Below, piece by piece: positions 8,049 to 18,415 of a stretch of 64,000 bases of DNA. Each line of letters begins with the position of its first letter. The first letter of the stretch is position 1. The stretch is from positions 1,302,001 through 1,366,000 of the forward strand of contig NZ_FXYE01000002.1 in NCBI RefSeq assembly GCF_900184935.1, given 5' to 3'. The translations under genes were made by a program, and so were the position numbers. The notes under the pieces are model-generated. The model searched no databases. It was not told the origin of the DNA and was given only the letters and a program-made list of their open reading frames with translations. Source of the DNA: Actibacterium lipolyticum. GTDB lineage: Bacteria > Pseudomonadota > Alphaproteobacteria > Rhodobacterales > Rhodobacteraceae.

Positions 8049-8650
8049 TTTCCGGTACGGGCTTCGGTTTCCTGCACGATGTTGAACATCCGCGCGGAAA
8101 GCTGAACGCCCGTTTCCAGATCACCCAGAATGACAGTGGTCGCAGAGCCGCTGTCGTCCGTGATGATCCACTGGCGAAGCTGTACGGGGCTGTCGGAAAA
8201 CACCAACTGAATATTCCCATACTCGGGGTGCTCAGGATCCTGAGCCATGACCGTTGTCGTGTTGCCATCGCTGGTATGGCCGACAACCATCTTGGCGCGG
8301 CTAAGGTCCACATTGCGTTCAAGGATCAGGTTCAGCGGTGTGCGCTTAAGCGGGTATTGCTCGGGCGGCTGGTTTGATTTTGGGTCAAACACGGCCACTT
8401 GGCCGCCACCTGCCATCACCAACGCATCGTCGGGTGGGGCATATTCAAACCGCACGCGGCCGGGGCGCTTCATGAACATTGTGCCGGTGGAGATGGTTCC
8501 ATCGGCGTTCACCTGCGTGAACTCCCCCTCAGCCGTGGTGAAGCTGTTGAAATAGGACGAAATCTGCGACAGCGGGATTTTCCCAGCCATCGCAGGAAGG
8601 GCGAACAGCGCCGCCGTGGCGGCGACAAGTGCAAAGCGAAACTTTTTCAT
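8045..8650 (-). CDS. lolA: Outer-membrane lipoprotein carrier LolA
   Basis: A 201-residue periplasmic protein with a clear signal peptide (MKKFRFALVAATAALFALPA, cleaved after A22). The mature part follows LolA: SSYFNSFTTAEGEF, GRVRFEYAPPDDALVM and KSNQPPEQYPL. LolA accepts lipoproteins from LolCDE and hands them to the outer membrane. It lies 68 bases downstream of ftsK on the same strand, an order common in alphaproteobacteria. Its stop sits in a TTAA shared with the convergent lipoprotein gene. Confidence 0.92.
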   Translation of the reverse strand: MKKFRFALVAATAALFALPAMAGKIPLSQISSYFNSFTTAEGEFTQVNADGTISTGTMFMKRPGRVRFEYAPPDDALVMAGGGQVAVFDPKSNQPPEQYPLKRTPLNLILERNVDLSRAKMVVGHTSDGNTTTVMAQDPEHPEYGNIQLVFSDSPVQLRQWIITDDSGSATTVILGDLETGVQLSARMFNIVQETEARTGN

Positions 8651-8718
8651 ACCCTCAATTTAGGTGCTCGCCCAAAGGTTTGCACCCTTCATCCGCTCAC
8701 GAAATCGCGAAAGGCAAT

Positions 8719-11679
8719 TTACTGCTGCTCTGGCACCAGAATCTCGCGCTTGCCGACATGGTTTGCCGCGCTGACAACGCCCTGCTCTTCCATCTGCTCA
8801 ACCAGCTTGGCGGCCTTGTTATAGCCAACCGAAAGCTTGCGCTGGATGTACGAGGTGGAGCATTTACGATCTTTCAGCACAATCGCCACCGCAGTGTCAT
8901 AAAGCGCATCTTCCATATCAGTGTTGCCACCGCTGGACAGACCAAGCACCGCGTCGATATCGCTTTCCTTGCTTTCATCCGGGCCATCGACAACGCCGCT
9001 CATGTATTCCGGCGGACCGAAGGCCTTAAGGTAGTTCACGATCTCTTCGACCTCTTCATCCGAACAGAAGGGGCCGTGAACGCGGGTAATCTTGGACCCA
9101 CCGGCCATGTAAAGCATGTCACCCATGCCCAACAGCTGTTCAGCGCCCTGTTCGCCCAGAATGGTCCGGCTGTCGATCTTGCCGGTCACCTGGAACGAGA
9201 TACGCGTGGGGAAGTTGGCCTTGATCGTACCGGTGATAACATCAACCGATGGGCGCTGCGTGGCCATGATCAGGTGAATACCCGATGCACGCGCCATCTG
9301 TGCGAGGCGCTGGATACAGGCTTCGATTTCCTTGCCGGCGACCATCATAAGGTCGGCCATCTCGTCCACGATGACGACGATGTAGGGAATGGCCTTAGGC
9401 GCGAATTCTTCGGTTTCGAACACGGGTTCGCCGGTATCATCGTCAAACCCGGTTTGAACGGTACGGCTGAACATTTCGCCCTTGGCCAGCGCGTCTTTTA
9501 CGCGGCCGTTATACCCATCGATATTCCGCACGCCCATCTTGGACATTTTGCGATACCGTTCTTCCATCTCTCCCACGACCCACTTCAGGGCGACAACGGC
9601 CTTTTTGGGGTCGGTCACAACGGGGCTCAGCAGGTGCGGAATGCCGTCATAAACGGAAAGTTCCAGCATCTTGGGGTCGATCATGATCAGGCGGCATTCA
9701 TCCGGCGTCAGCTTGTAAAGCAGCGACAAGATCATGGTGTTGATCGCGACCGATTTACCAGAACCCGTCGTACCCGCGATCAGCAGGTGAGGCATCTTGG
9801 CAAGGTTCGCCACGATTGGGTCACCACCGATATCCTTACCCAGCGCCAATGGCAGCTTCTGATTGCCATCACCAAAGTCACGGGCAGACAGAATTTCCCG
9901 CAGAACCACTTTTTCACGGTTCACGTTGGGAAGTTCGATACCGATGACGCTGCGGCCCGGCACGGTCGATACACGTGCCGACAAGGCCGACATCGAACGC
10001 GCGATGTCATCGGCCAGACCAATCACACGGCTGGCTTTCAAACCCGGCGCGGGTTCAAGTTCGTACATCGTGACAACGGGGCCGGGACGAACCGAAACGA
10101 TTTCCCCCTTTACGCCGTAGTCATCCAGCACGTTTTCCAGCATCCGCGCGTTTTCTTCCAACGCTTCATCGGAAAGCTGATGGCGTTCGATCGTGGTCGG
10201 GCTGGCCAACAGCGAAAGCGGAGGATGTTCGTAATCGCTGGTCTGCTCTTCGAATTGCAGGGCGGGCTGTGCTTCTTCTTTTGCGCGGCGCGACGGCTGA
10301 ACCGTCTTGTTTGCCGATGGCTGTACAACCCGGCGCGCTTCGACGGGCGGGGGTTCGTACGCGGGGGGCGAATACACCTGTTCGGGCGCATAATTGGTTT
10401 CTTCGACTTGAATGGGTGCTTCAAGCGGGGCTTCATACGTTGCCTCGACGGGTGCGGCCACATACGGATCATCAAGATACGCGGCATCAGACAAGTCTGG
10501 TTCGACCGCAAGCGGTTGAGGGGGCGGTGCCATACGCGGGGCTTTGTCTGCGATCAGTGGCTGTGGGCCACCGCGCCGACGCGCAACAGCCGCAGTCGCG
10601 ACATTGCTGGCGCTAATCGCGGGTTCCACCCGACCACCCTGAAGCGGAGGCTCGGCGCGGCCAGCGTGCAGGCCGGAACCCTTGCGCATACGATTACGCA
10701 TGACATCCGCGATACGCGCCTTGATACGCTCTTCGGACACGGGCTCGTTATGCGAAGCCAAGGGTGGCAATTCAGGTTCAACCAACTCTGGTGCGGGGTC
10801 AGGCACGCGCTTGATCAGCGAAGGCATACGCCCCAGCAGGCTGGGCTTTTCGATTTCTTCTTCTTCAATATCGAACAGGTCGTCGCCTTCGTCATCATCC
10901 TCAAGAAGGCTGGAACGATGGATCATGCGTTCGCTTTCGGCCGGACGCATCGAAGAAAAGTCAAACGCGCCTTTCTTTTGCGCTTGCTTACGGTTTTTCA
11001 AAGCGTGCACACCGCGCACGGCTTCGCTTGCGCCACGGCCCAGCAGGGTCATCAACGTCGCATAGGCCATGATCAAGCCAACCAACAAGAAACGGCCAAT
11101 GGTCTTCAGCTCTTGCCGATCAAAGCCAAGCACGAACGACCCAATGGCAAACACCGCGAAAAACGACACGAATGCCATCAACTTAAGGCCAAAGACGGGG
11201 GCAATCGGAAGGAAATTCAGGATGGCGCCAAGCACGGTTTCGCCGAACAGCCCACCCATGCCAAATTCATGCGTCCAACCGGCCGAAGGCGTCAGCGTCG
11301 TGGCATAGACCGAAGCAACCGCAATGGCGATTGGCGCAAAGATCACCCGACCCAAGGCGCGCTCTTCCCCGCGGTGCAGTACGAAACGCACGCCCCAGCC
11401 GATGAACACCAGCGACAGGCCCCAGGCACCCAGCCCGACGATTACATTCAACGGCGATGCAATGGACGCACCGAACCGGCCCAGATAATTCGCCGTAGGC
11501 TCATCCGTCGCGGACAACCAGCTTGGATCTTCGGGCACATAGGACGCCAAAAGCAGCCCCACCATTATGCCGATCGCAATCAGCGCGACCCCCAACAATT
11601 CTTTCCCGCGTCGTTCGATCGCGGCCTGCATGTTGGTGTCAAAAAGTGGATCACGATGTTTCATCTGATACGACGCCAT
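8719..11679 (-). CDS. ftsK: DNA translocase FtsK
   Basis: A 986-residue chromosome translocase that works at the septum and triggers XerCD recombination at dif. The N-terminus has about five membrane helices (roughly residues 20-210), then a long acidic and Pro-rich linker, then the motor with Walker [10 protein letters not shown] (near residue 640) and Walker [13 protein letters not shown]. The C-terminal winged-helix gamma domain (residues about 920-986, with [19 protein letters not shown]) reads KOPS sites. The ATG at 11679 has a GACGAGGG stretch just before it and avoids overlap with the aminotransferase gene. Confidence 0.97.
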   Translation of the reverse strand: MASYQMKHRDPLFDTNMQAAIERRGKELLGVALIAIGIMVGLLLASYVPEDPSWLSATDEPTANYLGRFGASIASPLNVIVGLGAWGLSLVFIGWGVRFVLHRGEERALGRVIFAPIAIAVASVYATTLTPSAGWTHEFGMGGLFGETVLGAILNFLPIAPVFGLKLMAFVSFFAVFAIGSFVLGFDRQELKTIGRFLLVGLIMAYATLMTLLGRGASEAVRGVHALKNRKQAQKKGAFDFSSMRPAESERMIHRSSLLEDDDEGDDLFDIEEEEIEKPSLLGRMPSLIKRVPDPAPELVEPELPPLASHNEPVSEERIKARIADVMRNRMRKGSGLHAGRAEPPLQGGRVEPAISASNVATAAVARRRGGPQPLIADKAPRMAPPPQPLAVEPDLSDAAYLDDPYVAAPVEATYEAPLEAPIQVEETNYAPEQVYSPPAYEPPPVEARRVVQPSANKTVQPSRRAKEEAQPALQFEEQTSDYEHPPLSLLASPTTIERHQLSDEALEENARMLENVLDDYGVKGEIVSVRPGPVVTMYELEPAPGLKASRVIGLADDIARSMSALSARVSTVPGRSVIGIELPNVNREKVVLREILSARDFGDGNQKLPLALGKDIGGDPIVANLAKMPHLLIAGTTGSGKSVAINTMILSLLYKLTPDECRLIMIDPKMLELSVYDGIPHLLSPVVTDPKKAVVALKWVVGEMEERYRKMSKMGVRNIDGYNGRVKDALAKGEMFSRTVQTGFDDDTGEPVFETEEFAPKAIPYIVVIVDEMADLMMVAGKEIEACIQRLAQMARASGIHLIMATQRPSVDVITGTIKANFPTRISFQVTGKIDSRTILGEQGAEQLLGMGDMLYMAGGSKITRVHGPFCSDEEVEEIVNYLKAFGPPEYMSGVVDGPDESKESDIDAVLGLSSGGNTDMEDALYDTAVAIVLKDRKCSTSYIQRKLSVGYNKAAKLVEQMEEQGVVSAANHVGKREILVPEQQ

Positions 11680-11689
11680 GCCCTCGTCC

Positions 11690-12871
11690 TTAACTATAGA
11701 GACAGTCACGAAGCTGAATTAGCCCGTGCTGCATTTCTTTGGTTGGGGCCACCATCGCGACCCGGATGTACTCGTTACCTGGATTGTAGCCGCCCACGTC
11801 ACGGGCCAGATACGCACCTGGAAGGACCCGAACGCCGGTTTCCTTCCACAATTTCAATGCTGCTTGTTCGCCATCTTCCACCGGAAGCCACAGGAAAAAA
11901 CCCGCCTCTGGGGGCATGTATCCGGGCAGCTCGGCAAAGATTTCGTCGGCAGCATCATATTTCTCGCGGTAAAGCGCGCGGTTTTCTTCCACGTGCGCTT
12001 CGTCCGCCCAAACCTTTTGCGCTGCCATCTGCAACGGCAGCGGCAGCGGCGCGCCCGCATAGGCGCGAAGCCGTTTGATCCGCGTGATGCACTGCGGCCC
12101 ACCGGCCACGAAACCAGACCGTAAACCCGGCAGGTTCGAACGTTTTGACAGCGAATGGAAAATCAGAACCCGTTCGGGGTCTGCACCCATTTCCTGCGCC
12201 ACCTGAAGGGCACCAACGGGGGCCTCTCCGCGGTAAATCTCGGAATAGCATTCATCTGCGAAGATGCGGAAATCGTGCTTTTCGGCCAGCGCGATCAGAT
12301 TTTGCCAATACGCGCGGCTGGCAATTGCGCCCTGTGGGTTCGATGGCGAACACAGATAGGCAATCGCCACACGGTCCAGCACATCCGCCGACAATGAAGC
12401 ATAGTCCGGCAAGTATCCGGTGTCAGGCCCGGCGGACACAAAAACGGGTTCCGCGCCAACGGCAAGCGCCGCAACGGCATAAACTTGATAGAATGGGTTC
12501 GGCGTCAGGATAACCGGCTGCTTGCCACGCACCTTTTCCGGGCACAGCGCCATTGCGGCGTTAAACAGCCCCTCGCGCGTGCCGTTCAGTGCCATCACTT
12601 GCGTTGCGCCATCCACCGTCGCGCCAAAGCGGCGTTTGATCCAGTTGGCGATTTCACCGCAAAGTTCTGGCGATCCGTCGTTTGGCGGGTATTTTCCGAA
12701 ACCCGCAGCATTTTCCGCAATGATATCGGTGACCCACGCAGGGAATGCGTGTTTCGGTTCCCCAATCGTCATATGCACGGGCTCTCCGCCCGGCGCATGC
12801 ACGTCGAGAAGGCTCCGCAGACGCGGAAACGCGTATTCTGGCAGGTTCGAAAACCGCTCGGGAAAGGTCAT
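11690..12871 (-). CDS. PLP aminotransferase, succinyldiaminopimelate transaminase (DapC) type
   Basis: A 393-residue fold-type I aminotransferase. The PLP lysine is K243 in [17 protein letters not shown], with D206 and Y209 in FADECYSE and the substrate arginine expected near the end. The N-terminal block [19 protein letters not shown] matches the alphaproteobacterial DapC group, which makes N-succinyl-diaminopimelate for lysine and peptidoglycan. It lies ten bases upstream of ftsK on the same strand, so both envelope-related genes may be co-transcribed. Substrate assignment rests on family resemblance. Confidence 0.85.
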   Translation of the reverse strand: MTFPERFSNLPEYAFPRLRSLLDVHAPGGEPVHMTIGEPKHAFPAWVTDIIAENAAGFGKYPPNDGSPELCGEIANWIKRRFGATVDGATQVMALNGTREGLFNAAMALCPEKVRGKQPVILTPNPFYQVYAVAALAVGAEPVFVSAGPDTGYLPDYASLSADVLDRVAIAYLCSPSNPQGAIASRAYWQNLIALAEKHDFRIFADECYSEIYRGEAPVGALQVAQEMGADPERVLIFHSLSKRSNLPGLRSGFVAGGPQCITRIKRLRAYAGAPLPLPLQMAAQKVWADEAHVEENRALYREKYDAADEIFAELPGYMPPEAGFFLWLPVEDGEQAALKLWKETGVRVLPGAYLARDVGGYNPGNEYIRVAMVAPTKEMQHGLIQLRDCLYS

Positions 12872-12956
12872 AGGACCACTTATGCTGCCTCAAAGGATCG
12901 GGATCATTTCGCCCCGTTTGATCCCAAGGATACCGACAGTTTGCCGCTTGGTCCAG

Positions 12957-12978
12957 AAAAAGCCCGCATATTTCGGGC
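12957..12978 (-). terminator. Rho-independent terminator after the amidase gene
   Basis: On the minus strand GCCCG pairs with CGGGC across a seven-base loop and is followed by TTTTT (plus-strand A-run at 12957-12961). It lies 24 bases past the amidase stop and separates that gene from the dapC-like gene. Confidence 0.65.
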
Positions 12979-13001
12979 CTTGCCGAACAAAGCTGTGGCT
13001 T

Positions 13002-14333
13002 TTAAGCCAACGCCGTTTCGGCCGCAGCCCCTAACCGCAAAAGCCTCTCTTCGCTGTTTGGCGGCGTCACGAACATAATTCCAGTGGACGGAAGACCGGT
13101 TGGAACGCTTAGCGCCGCGCCCCCGGTCAGGTTCCCAATCCGCGTATTACGAAGCGTCAGAAGGTTTTCGGTGACATAATAATCATGATCGTCGATCAGT
13201 TTCTGCGCGTTCGGCGGCATATTCGCCGCGCTTGGCATGATAACCGCATCAAACCCCGCAGTCTTTTCCGCCCAGATTTGGCGGAACTGGCGAAGCTTCT
13301 GCCACGCCGAAACATATTCCACGCCCGAGAAATTCCCGCCTGCGCGGAACCGTTCTAGGATTTCGGGGAACATTTTATCCGGCGCTGCTTCGATGATGTC
13401 TTTCCACGTTGCGTAAGCTTCGACCGTATACAGAACGGGTGACAGGGCCATTGCGGCCTCAAGTTCGGGCACTTCGCGCCGTTCAATGATTGCCCCGGCA
13501 GATTGCAGGCGTTCGACTGCACCTTTGAACCCCGCGGCGGGCGCGCCGCGCACATCGTCCAGCGCGATCGTTTCCAGCACCATCAACCGGCGCCCCTTAA
13601 GCGAAACACCCCGCAGGTCAGCAGGCCTGCCCCCCTCCAACGCGGCCAGCATCAGCGCCACATCTTCGACGTTTCGGCAAAGCGGGCCGACCGTGTCAAA
13701 GCTTTCCGCCAACGGCACCACCCCCTTAAGCGAGACCCGCCCAGCCGTGGTTTTCAGCCCCACCAGATCGTTCCACGCCGACGGAATGCGCACTGATCCC
13801 CCTGTGTCAGAGCCTATTCCGCAGGCCGCCAACCCAAACGCCACCGACGCCGCCGCACCCGACGACGACCCACCGGGCACAGCGTCGGCATCGTTGATAC
13901 AGGGGGGCGTTTGCGTCATCGGGTTCAGCCCCAGCCCCGAAAACGCCAATTCGGACATATGCGTTTTGCCCAAGCACACGGTGCCAGCAGCGGTGGCGTT
14001 TTTCACCACCTCTGCATCGACGGGCGGCACCCTGCCCTTCAACAACTGTGATCCTGCTTCGGTTGCCACGCCTGCGGTATCGAACAGGTCTTTCCACGAA
14101 ACTGGCACGCCATCCAACGGGCCAAGCCGGTGCCCCGACTTTGCACGGGCCGCAGCCGCCGTTGCTTCGGCCATGGCGCGGTCGGGGGTGACGCAGGAAT
14201 AGATGCGCGCGGCATACGGGCTGCTTTCGATTGCATCCAGAAAGGTGCGGGTCAACGCGACCGGATCAATCTTTCCGCCTGCGATCCCACGGCCCAATTC
14301 CGCCGCGCCCATACCAAGCCACTCTTTGCCCAT
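13002..14333 (-). CDS. Amidase signature family enzyme
   Basis: A 443-residue amidase with the Ser-cisSer-Lys triad: K81 in VPVSWKDLF, cis-Ser S156 in PGGSSSGAAA, and nucleophile S180 in GSDTGGSVRIPSAW. Such enzymes hydrolyse amides or esters, and a GatA-like role is unlikely because no gatB or gatC is near. The ATG at 14333 follows AGGAGG with a five-base spacer and is much better than the longer in-frame extension. It is divergent from the UbiH-type gene. Substrate unknown. Confidence 0.9.
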   Translation of the reverse strand: MGKEWLGMGAAELGRGIAGGKIDPVALTRTFLDAIESSPYAARIYSCVTPDRAMAEATAAAARAKSGHRLGPLDGVPVSWKDLFDTAGVATEAGSQLLKGRVPPVDAEVVKNATAAGTVCLGKTHMSELAFSGLGLNPMTQTPPCINDADAVPGGSSSGAAASVAFGLAACGIGSDTGGSVRIPSAWNDLVGLKTTAGRVSLKGVVPLAESFDTVGPLCRNVEDVALMLAALEGGRPADLRGVSLKGRRLMVLETIALDDVRGAPAAGFKGAVERLQSAGAIIERREVPELEAAMALSPVLYTVEAYATWKDIIEAAPDKMFPEILERFRAGGNFSGVEYVSAWQKLRQFRQIWAEKTAGFDAVIMPSAANMPPNAQKLIDDHDYYVTENLLTLRNTRIGNLTGGAALSVPTGLPSTGIMFVTPPNSEERLLRLGAAAETALA

Positions 14334-14415
14334 CGAAGCCTCCTGTGATGCCAGATGAACGGTAGCGGCAGGGCAGCGCATGGACAATCCCGCCACGCCG
14401 CGCATATTGCATTTC

Positions 14416-15642
14416 ATGAAACATGATTCAGATGTGGTTATCGTTGGCGGCGGCCTGAACGGCCCTGCCCTTGCCTTGGCGCTGGCGCAAGGCGGGCTAA
14501 GTGTAACGATTGTGGACGCGCTGCCGCTGGACACGCGTAAGGATGACACGTTCGATGGGCGCAGCTATGCGCTTGCCCTCGCGTCGCAAAAGCTGCTTTC
14601 GGCGCTTGGCATCTGGAACGAAATTGCCGACCACGCCCAACCGATCCTGAAGGTCGCCGCGTCCGATGGGCACGCTGGTGAAGGGCCCGCCCCCTTCTTC
14701 TTGGAATTTGACCACGCCGAAATCGAAGAAGGCCCCATGGGCTTTATGATCGAAGACCGCTACCTGCGCCGCGCGTTTCTGGATGCGGTCATGGCCGAGG
14801 ATCGGGTCGCCCACCTTTCGGGCGAAACCGTCGTGGCGCAAGATGTTCAGCCCGGCGGCGTCACCGTGACGCTTCAATCGGGTAAAACCGTGTCTGCACG
14901 GGTGCTGATCGGCTGCGATGGCAAACGAAGCGGCACGGCCGAACGCGCTGGTATTTCGCGCACCGGATGGGAATATGGTCAAACCGCGCTGGTCTGCGCG
15001 ATTGAGCATGAAAAGCCACACGAAGGCACTGCGCATCAATTCTTTATGCCCGCAGGTCCGCTGGCCATTCTGCCCCTGCCCGGCAACCGTTCATCGATTG
15101 TCTGGAGCGAAACCACCGACCAAGCCGCAGCCATTCAGGCGATGGATGACGACAGCTACCTTGCCGCCTTGCGCCCGCGTTTCGGCGACTTTTTGGGTGA
15201 AATTAAATTGGCCGGCGCGCGCTTTACCTATCCGCTTAGCCTGTCGCTGGCGAATGCGTTTGTCAGTGATCGGCTGGCGCTGGTTGGCGACGCGGCACAC
15301 GGTGTGCATCCGATTGCCGGACAGGGCTTGAACCTTGGCCTGCGCGACGTCGCCGCCTTGGCCGAAGTCATGGTCGATGCCCACCGCCGCGGAGAAGAGA
15401 TCGGCGCGATCGATGTTCTGGAACGGTATCAGACATGGCGTCGGTGGGATACGGCTACGCTTGCCGCCGCGACGGACGGGTTCAATCGGCTGTTTTCCAA
15501 CGATAACCCGCTGCTGCGGGGGGTGCGCGATATCGGCATGGGCGTGGTGAACGCCATGCCGGGCCTGCGCCGCCGCTTTATCCGCGAAGCCGCGGGCCTG
15601 AATGGGGAATTGCCGCGCCTGATGAAAGGGCGGCCGATCTAA
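14416..15642 (+). CDS. UbiH/UbiF/Coq6-family FAD monooxygenase
   Basis: A 408-residue flavin hydroxylase. The Rossmann dinucleotide motif VIVGGGLNGPALALAL is at the N-terminus (G11-G16) and the second FAD motif is ALVGDAAHGVHPIAGQGLNLG. This is the pattern of ubiquinone-ring hydroxylases. The ring position it hydroxylates cannot be read off, since alphaproteobacterial enzymes vary in specificity. The ATG at 14416 is preferred to one 36 bases upstream because the FAD fold starts directly after it. It ends three bases before the convergent Trm112 gene. Confidence 0.88.
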   Translation: MKHDSDVVIVGGGLNGPALALALAQGGLSVTIVDALPLDTRKDDTFDGRSYALALASQKLLSALGIWNEIADHAQPILKVAASDGHAGEGPAPFFLEFDHAEIEEGPMGFMIEDRYLRRAFLDAVMAEDRVAHLSGETVVAQDVQPGGVTVTLQSGKTVSARVLIGCDGKRSGTAERAGISRTGWEYGQTALVCAIEHEKPHEGTAHQFFMPAGPLAILPLPGNRSSIVWSETTDQAAAIQAMDDDSYLAALRPRFGDFLGEIKLAGARFTYPLSLSLANAFVSDRLALVGDAAHGVHPIAGQGLNLGLRDVAALAEVMVDAHRRGEEIGAIDVLERYQTWRRWDTATLAAATDGFNRLFSNDNPLLRGVRDIGMGVVNAMPGLRRRFIREAAGLNGELPRLMKGRPI

Positions 15643-15645
15643 GCG

Positions 15646-15828
15646 TCAGTCCAACTGGCGCGCTTCATCGACCAGCATGATCGGAATGCCATTGCGGATC
15701 GGAAACGCCAGATGCGCGGCCTTAGACACCAGTTCTTGGTTTTCGGCGTCATAGGTCAAAACGGCGTGGGTCACCGGACAAACCAGCGCCTCTAACATGC
15801 GGCGATCCACTTTGATTTCATCGGTCAT
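15646..15828 (-). CDS. Trm112 family protein
   Basis: A 60-residue small protein with the Trm112/YcaR pattern: [17 protein letters not shown] and a later [16 protein letters not shown]. In bacteria these small proteins are thought to support methyltransferases or act near lipid A kinase genes, but the role is not settled. Only one cysteine of the zinc site (C17) is left. Its ATG overlaps the stop of the LON-domain gene by four bases. Confidence 0.88.
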   Translation of the reverse strand: MTDEIKVDRRMLEALVCPVTHAVLTYDAENQELVSKAAHLAFPIRNGIPIMLVDEARQLD

Positions 15829-16478
15829 TGCATCACCTCTTCGTTTGCGCCCCCGCGCAGGGCAAATTCTATCAGCGTGACAAGCGTTTTACGCCGGTCA
15901 CTTAGCGTCGGTGCCTCTAACAAGGCTTGCTTATCTTCTGGCTGAAACGGGCACAGCATGGAAAGCGAATTTATCAGCAGTTCGTCATCCGCTTCTTTCA
16001 GGTTTTCCCAATCGGTCGCAAGCTTCAGTTCGTGAAAATAACGGCCCAAAGTATCCATGAACGTGTCGCGGTCGAACGCATCGTCGTGTTCACTTGTCCC
16101 CAGATCGCGTTCGAAACCGTCCCAGCAAACATCGGCACGAACATAGGGGCTGAAACATGTCAGCTCTCGTGTGATGCGATACCGGGACACGCCGCTAAGG
16201 GTGATCATGTATCGCCCGTCTTCGGTTTCCGAAAACGCGCTTACCCGCCCGGCACACCCGATGTCGTGCAGTTTTTGCTGTTCCTCGCCCGACGATTGGA
16301 TGGGCTGGACCATTCCAATCAGGCGATGCGATGTTTTTAGAACGTCCTCTAACATCGCCAGATAGCGCGGCTCGAAGATATGCAGCGGCAAGCGCGCGCG
16401 GGGCAACAGCAACGCGCCTGGCAGCGGGAACACCGGAATGGTTTCCGGAAGGTCAGCCGATGAGAACATACCCAACAA
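15825..16478 (-). CDS. LON-peptidase substrate-binding-domain protein
   Basis: A 217-residue protein consisting of a Lon N-terminal (substrate-binding) domain only: [22 protein letters not shown]-type opening, then [12 protein letters not shown]. There is no AAA or protease domain. Function is not known; it may bind partly folded proteins. The TTG at 16478 has AAGGG five bases upstream; the ATG at 16469 is an alternative, giving 214 residues. It follows the thioredoxin gene by 18 bases and overlaps the Trm112 gene by four. Confidence 0.87.
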   Translation of the reverse strand: MLGMFSSADLPETIPVFPLPGALLLPRARLPLHIFEPRYLAMLEDVLKTSHRLIGMVQPIQSSGEEQQKLHDIGCAGRVSAFSETEDGRYMITLSGVSRYRITRELTCFSPYVRADVCWDGFERDLGTSEHDDAFDRDTFMDTLGRYFHELKLATDWENLKEADDELLINSLSMLCPFQPEDKQALLEAPTLSDRRKTLVTLIEFALRGGANEEVMQ

Positions 16479-16496
16479 GGTAGCCCTTAATCCGCG

Positions 16497-17408
16497 CTAA
16501 GCAAATATCATTGATGAAAGCTTGCGCCGCCCAGCCAATGCAATCGGATCATCGGGCTTAAGCGCGTCAAAGATCGTGAACAGCTGTGTCTTCGCCGCGC
16601 CATCATTCCATTCACGATCCCGGCGGAACAGCTCCAACAGCTCGCTTACGGCGCCTTCGACATCGCCCGACGCATGAAGCGCCTGCGCAAGGTCCAACCG
16701 CGCCTGAAGGTTGTCGGGATCTGCATCAACAGCGGCACGCAGCTCTGCCTCTGGGCCCGCGTTTTCTGCCTGACGCGCCAGTTCCAACTGGGCTTTCGCA
16801 GCATCAAGTTCCGGCGTGGCCGCGACATCAGCAGGTGCGTTTTGAATAAGCGCTTCGGCCTGATCCACTGCGCCCAGCGCCAACTGCGCGCGAACAAGCC
16901 CGCCATAAGCGGCAGCGTTCGAAGGCTCCTCGCCCAACACGGCCTCAAAGGTTTGCGCGGCATCTTCGGCTTCGCCCTCGGTCAGCATCTGCTCTGCCGC
17001 TTCGACAGCAGCGGAAAGACCTTCGTCTTCGCCCGCAAGGGCGGCGGCCTTGTCCACGAATGCCTTGATTTCAGATGGCGGCAACGCGCCCTGAAACCCG
17101 TCAACCGGCTGGCCGTTGAAGAAGGCGTAAACCGTTGGGATCGATTGAATGCGAAGCTGCGCGGCGATCTGTTGGCTTTCGTCAACGTTCACCTTGACCA
17201 TACGCACCTTACCGCCCGCTTCGGTGACGGCTTTTTCAAGCGCGGGCCCAAGCGTTTTGCACGGACCACACCAAGGTGCCCAGAAATCCACGATCACCGG
17301 AATTTCTTTACTGACCTCGACCACGTCTTCCATAAAGGTCGCTTCGGTGATGTCTTTGATCAGGTCACCCGCAGGTGCCGCAGTATCCGTTCCGCCAAGT
17401 TCCAGCAT
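16497..17408 (-). CDS. Thioredoxin-TPR protein (CnoX/YbbN-like)
   Basis: A 303-residue protein with an N-terminal thioredoxin domain, active site W46-C47-G-P-C50 intact, and a C-terminal TPR-like half (about residues 120-303) with YGGLVRAQLALGAVDQAEAL and repeated ALHASGDVEGAV units. E. coli CnoX has this architecture and hands substrates to GroEL and DnaK; it lacks the CxxC, whereas this protein keeps both cysteines and so may reduce disulfides too. The ATG at 17408 follows GAGGGA. It leads a three-gene minus-strand run with the LON-domain and Trm112 genes. Confidence 0.88.
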   Translation of the reverse strand: MLELGGTDTAAPAGDLIKDITEATFMEDVVEVSKEIPVIVDFWAPWCGPCKTLGPALEKAVTEAGGKVRMVKVNVDESQQIAAQLRIQSIPTVYAFFNGQPVDGFQGALPPSEIKAFVDKAAALAGEDEGLSAAVEAAEQMLTEGEAEDAAQTFEAVLGEEPSNAAAYGGLVRAQLALGAVDQAEALIQNAPADVAATPELDAAKAQLELARQAENAGPEAELRAAVDADPDNLQARLDLAQALHASGDVEGAVSELLELFRRDREWNDGAAKTQLFTIFDALKPDDPIALAGRRKLSSMIFA

Positions 17409-17504
17409 GTCATCCCTCAAATAAATCTGGCGCGTTTGCCCCTATATGGCGCGCGCCATGCTACCTGCCAAGTGTTGCAGCAAGATTTGCCGCAGTCCGC
17501 CCTG

Positions 17505-18293
17505 TTACAGATCAAATGTCGCGAAAACTGGAGCGTGGTCGCTTGGCTTTTCCCAACCGCGCGCATCGCGCAGCACACGCGAACCATGGCCCGCGTTCGA
17601 AATATCAGACGTGGCCCAGACGTGGTCCAACCGACGCCCCTTGTCAGCCGCAGCCCAATCTTTGGCCCGGTATGACCACCAACTGTAAAGCTGCCCCTCG
17701 GGGATATCTTGGCGCGTGATATCAACCCAATTGCCCGCGTCCTGCGTTTCGGCCAAATGCTCCACCTCGATCGGTGTGTGGCTGACGATCTTCAAAAGCT
17801 GTTTGTGGTTCCAAACGTCGTCTTCGCGTGGGGCGATGTTCAGGTCGCCCACAAGGATCGACTTTTCCGGTTTATCAGCGTTGAACCAATCGCGCATGTC
17901 GGTCAGGTAATCCAGCTTTTGGCCGAACTTCTCGTTCACCTCGCGGTTGGGGACATCGCCACCGGCAGGCACATAAAAGTTCTGAATCGTCACGCCGTTT
18001 TCCAGCTTGCCAGCAACGTGGCGGGCATGGCCCAATGCAGCGAAATCCTGTTCACCCGCGTCCACCATTGGGATCTTGGACAGGATCGCAACGCCGTTGT
18101 ATCCCTTTTGCCCACGCGCCACGATGTAGTTGTAGCCAAGCGCGCGGAACCCATCGAGCGGGATCTTTTCCACCGGGCTTTTGCATTCCTGCAGGCACAG
18201 AACATCCGGTGCCTCATCCTCTAGCAGCTTCAGCACGATCGGTTCCCGCAAACGGACCGAGTTGATGTTCCAAGTGGCAAGGGTAAAGGGCAT
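17505..18293 (-). CDS. xthA: Exodeoxyribonuclease III
   Basis: A 262-residue AP endonuclease / 3' exonuclease. Motifs are LATWNINSVR (start of the fold), LQECKSP with metal-binding E36, GDLNIAPREDDVWN, and the final PSDHAPVFATF with the catalytic His. It repairs abasic sites in base-excision repair. The ATG at 18293 (MPFTLATWN) is chosen because the fold begins there; a longer in-frame extension has no homology. It lies 96 bases before the thioredoxin gene. Confidence 0.94.
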   Translation of the reverse strand: MPFTLATWNINSVRLREPIVLKLLEDEAPDVLCLQECKSPVEKIPLDGFRALGYNYIVARGQKGYNGVAILSKIPMVDAGEQDFAALGHARHVAGKLENGVTIQNFYVPAGGDVPNREVNEKFGQKLDYLTDMRDWFNADKPEKSILVGDLNIAPREDDVWNHKQLLKIVSHTPIEVEHLAETQDAGNWVDITRQDIPEGQLYSWWSYRAKDWAAADKGRRLDHVWATSDISNAGHGSRVLRDARGWEKPSDHAPVFATFDL

Positions 18294-18415
18294 GTCGCGC
18301 GTCCGATTGGCAAAGGTTGGCGCAAACCTATGCGGTTGACGCGCGCGCCTCAACCCGATGCTTGCGCATGCTTGTTCACCTGCTAGCGTTGCCCCATTGA
18401 TTTAAGGTTCTTGCG

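Noticed and set aside
8629-12078. A 1149-codon open frame on the plus strand opposite ftsK and the aminotransferase
   Set aside because: It is antisense to strongly supported genes, has no ribosome-binding site or known motif, and is explained by the GC-rich codon use of ftsK.
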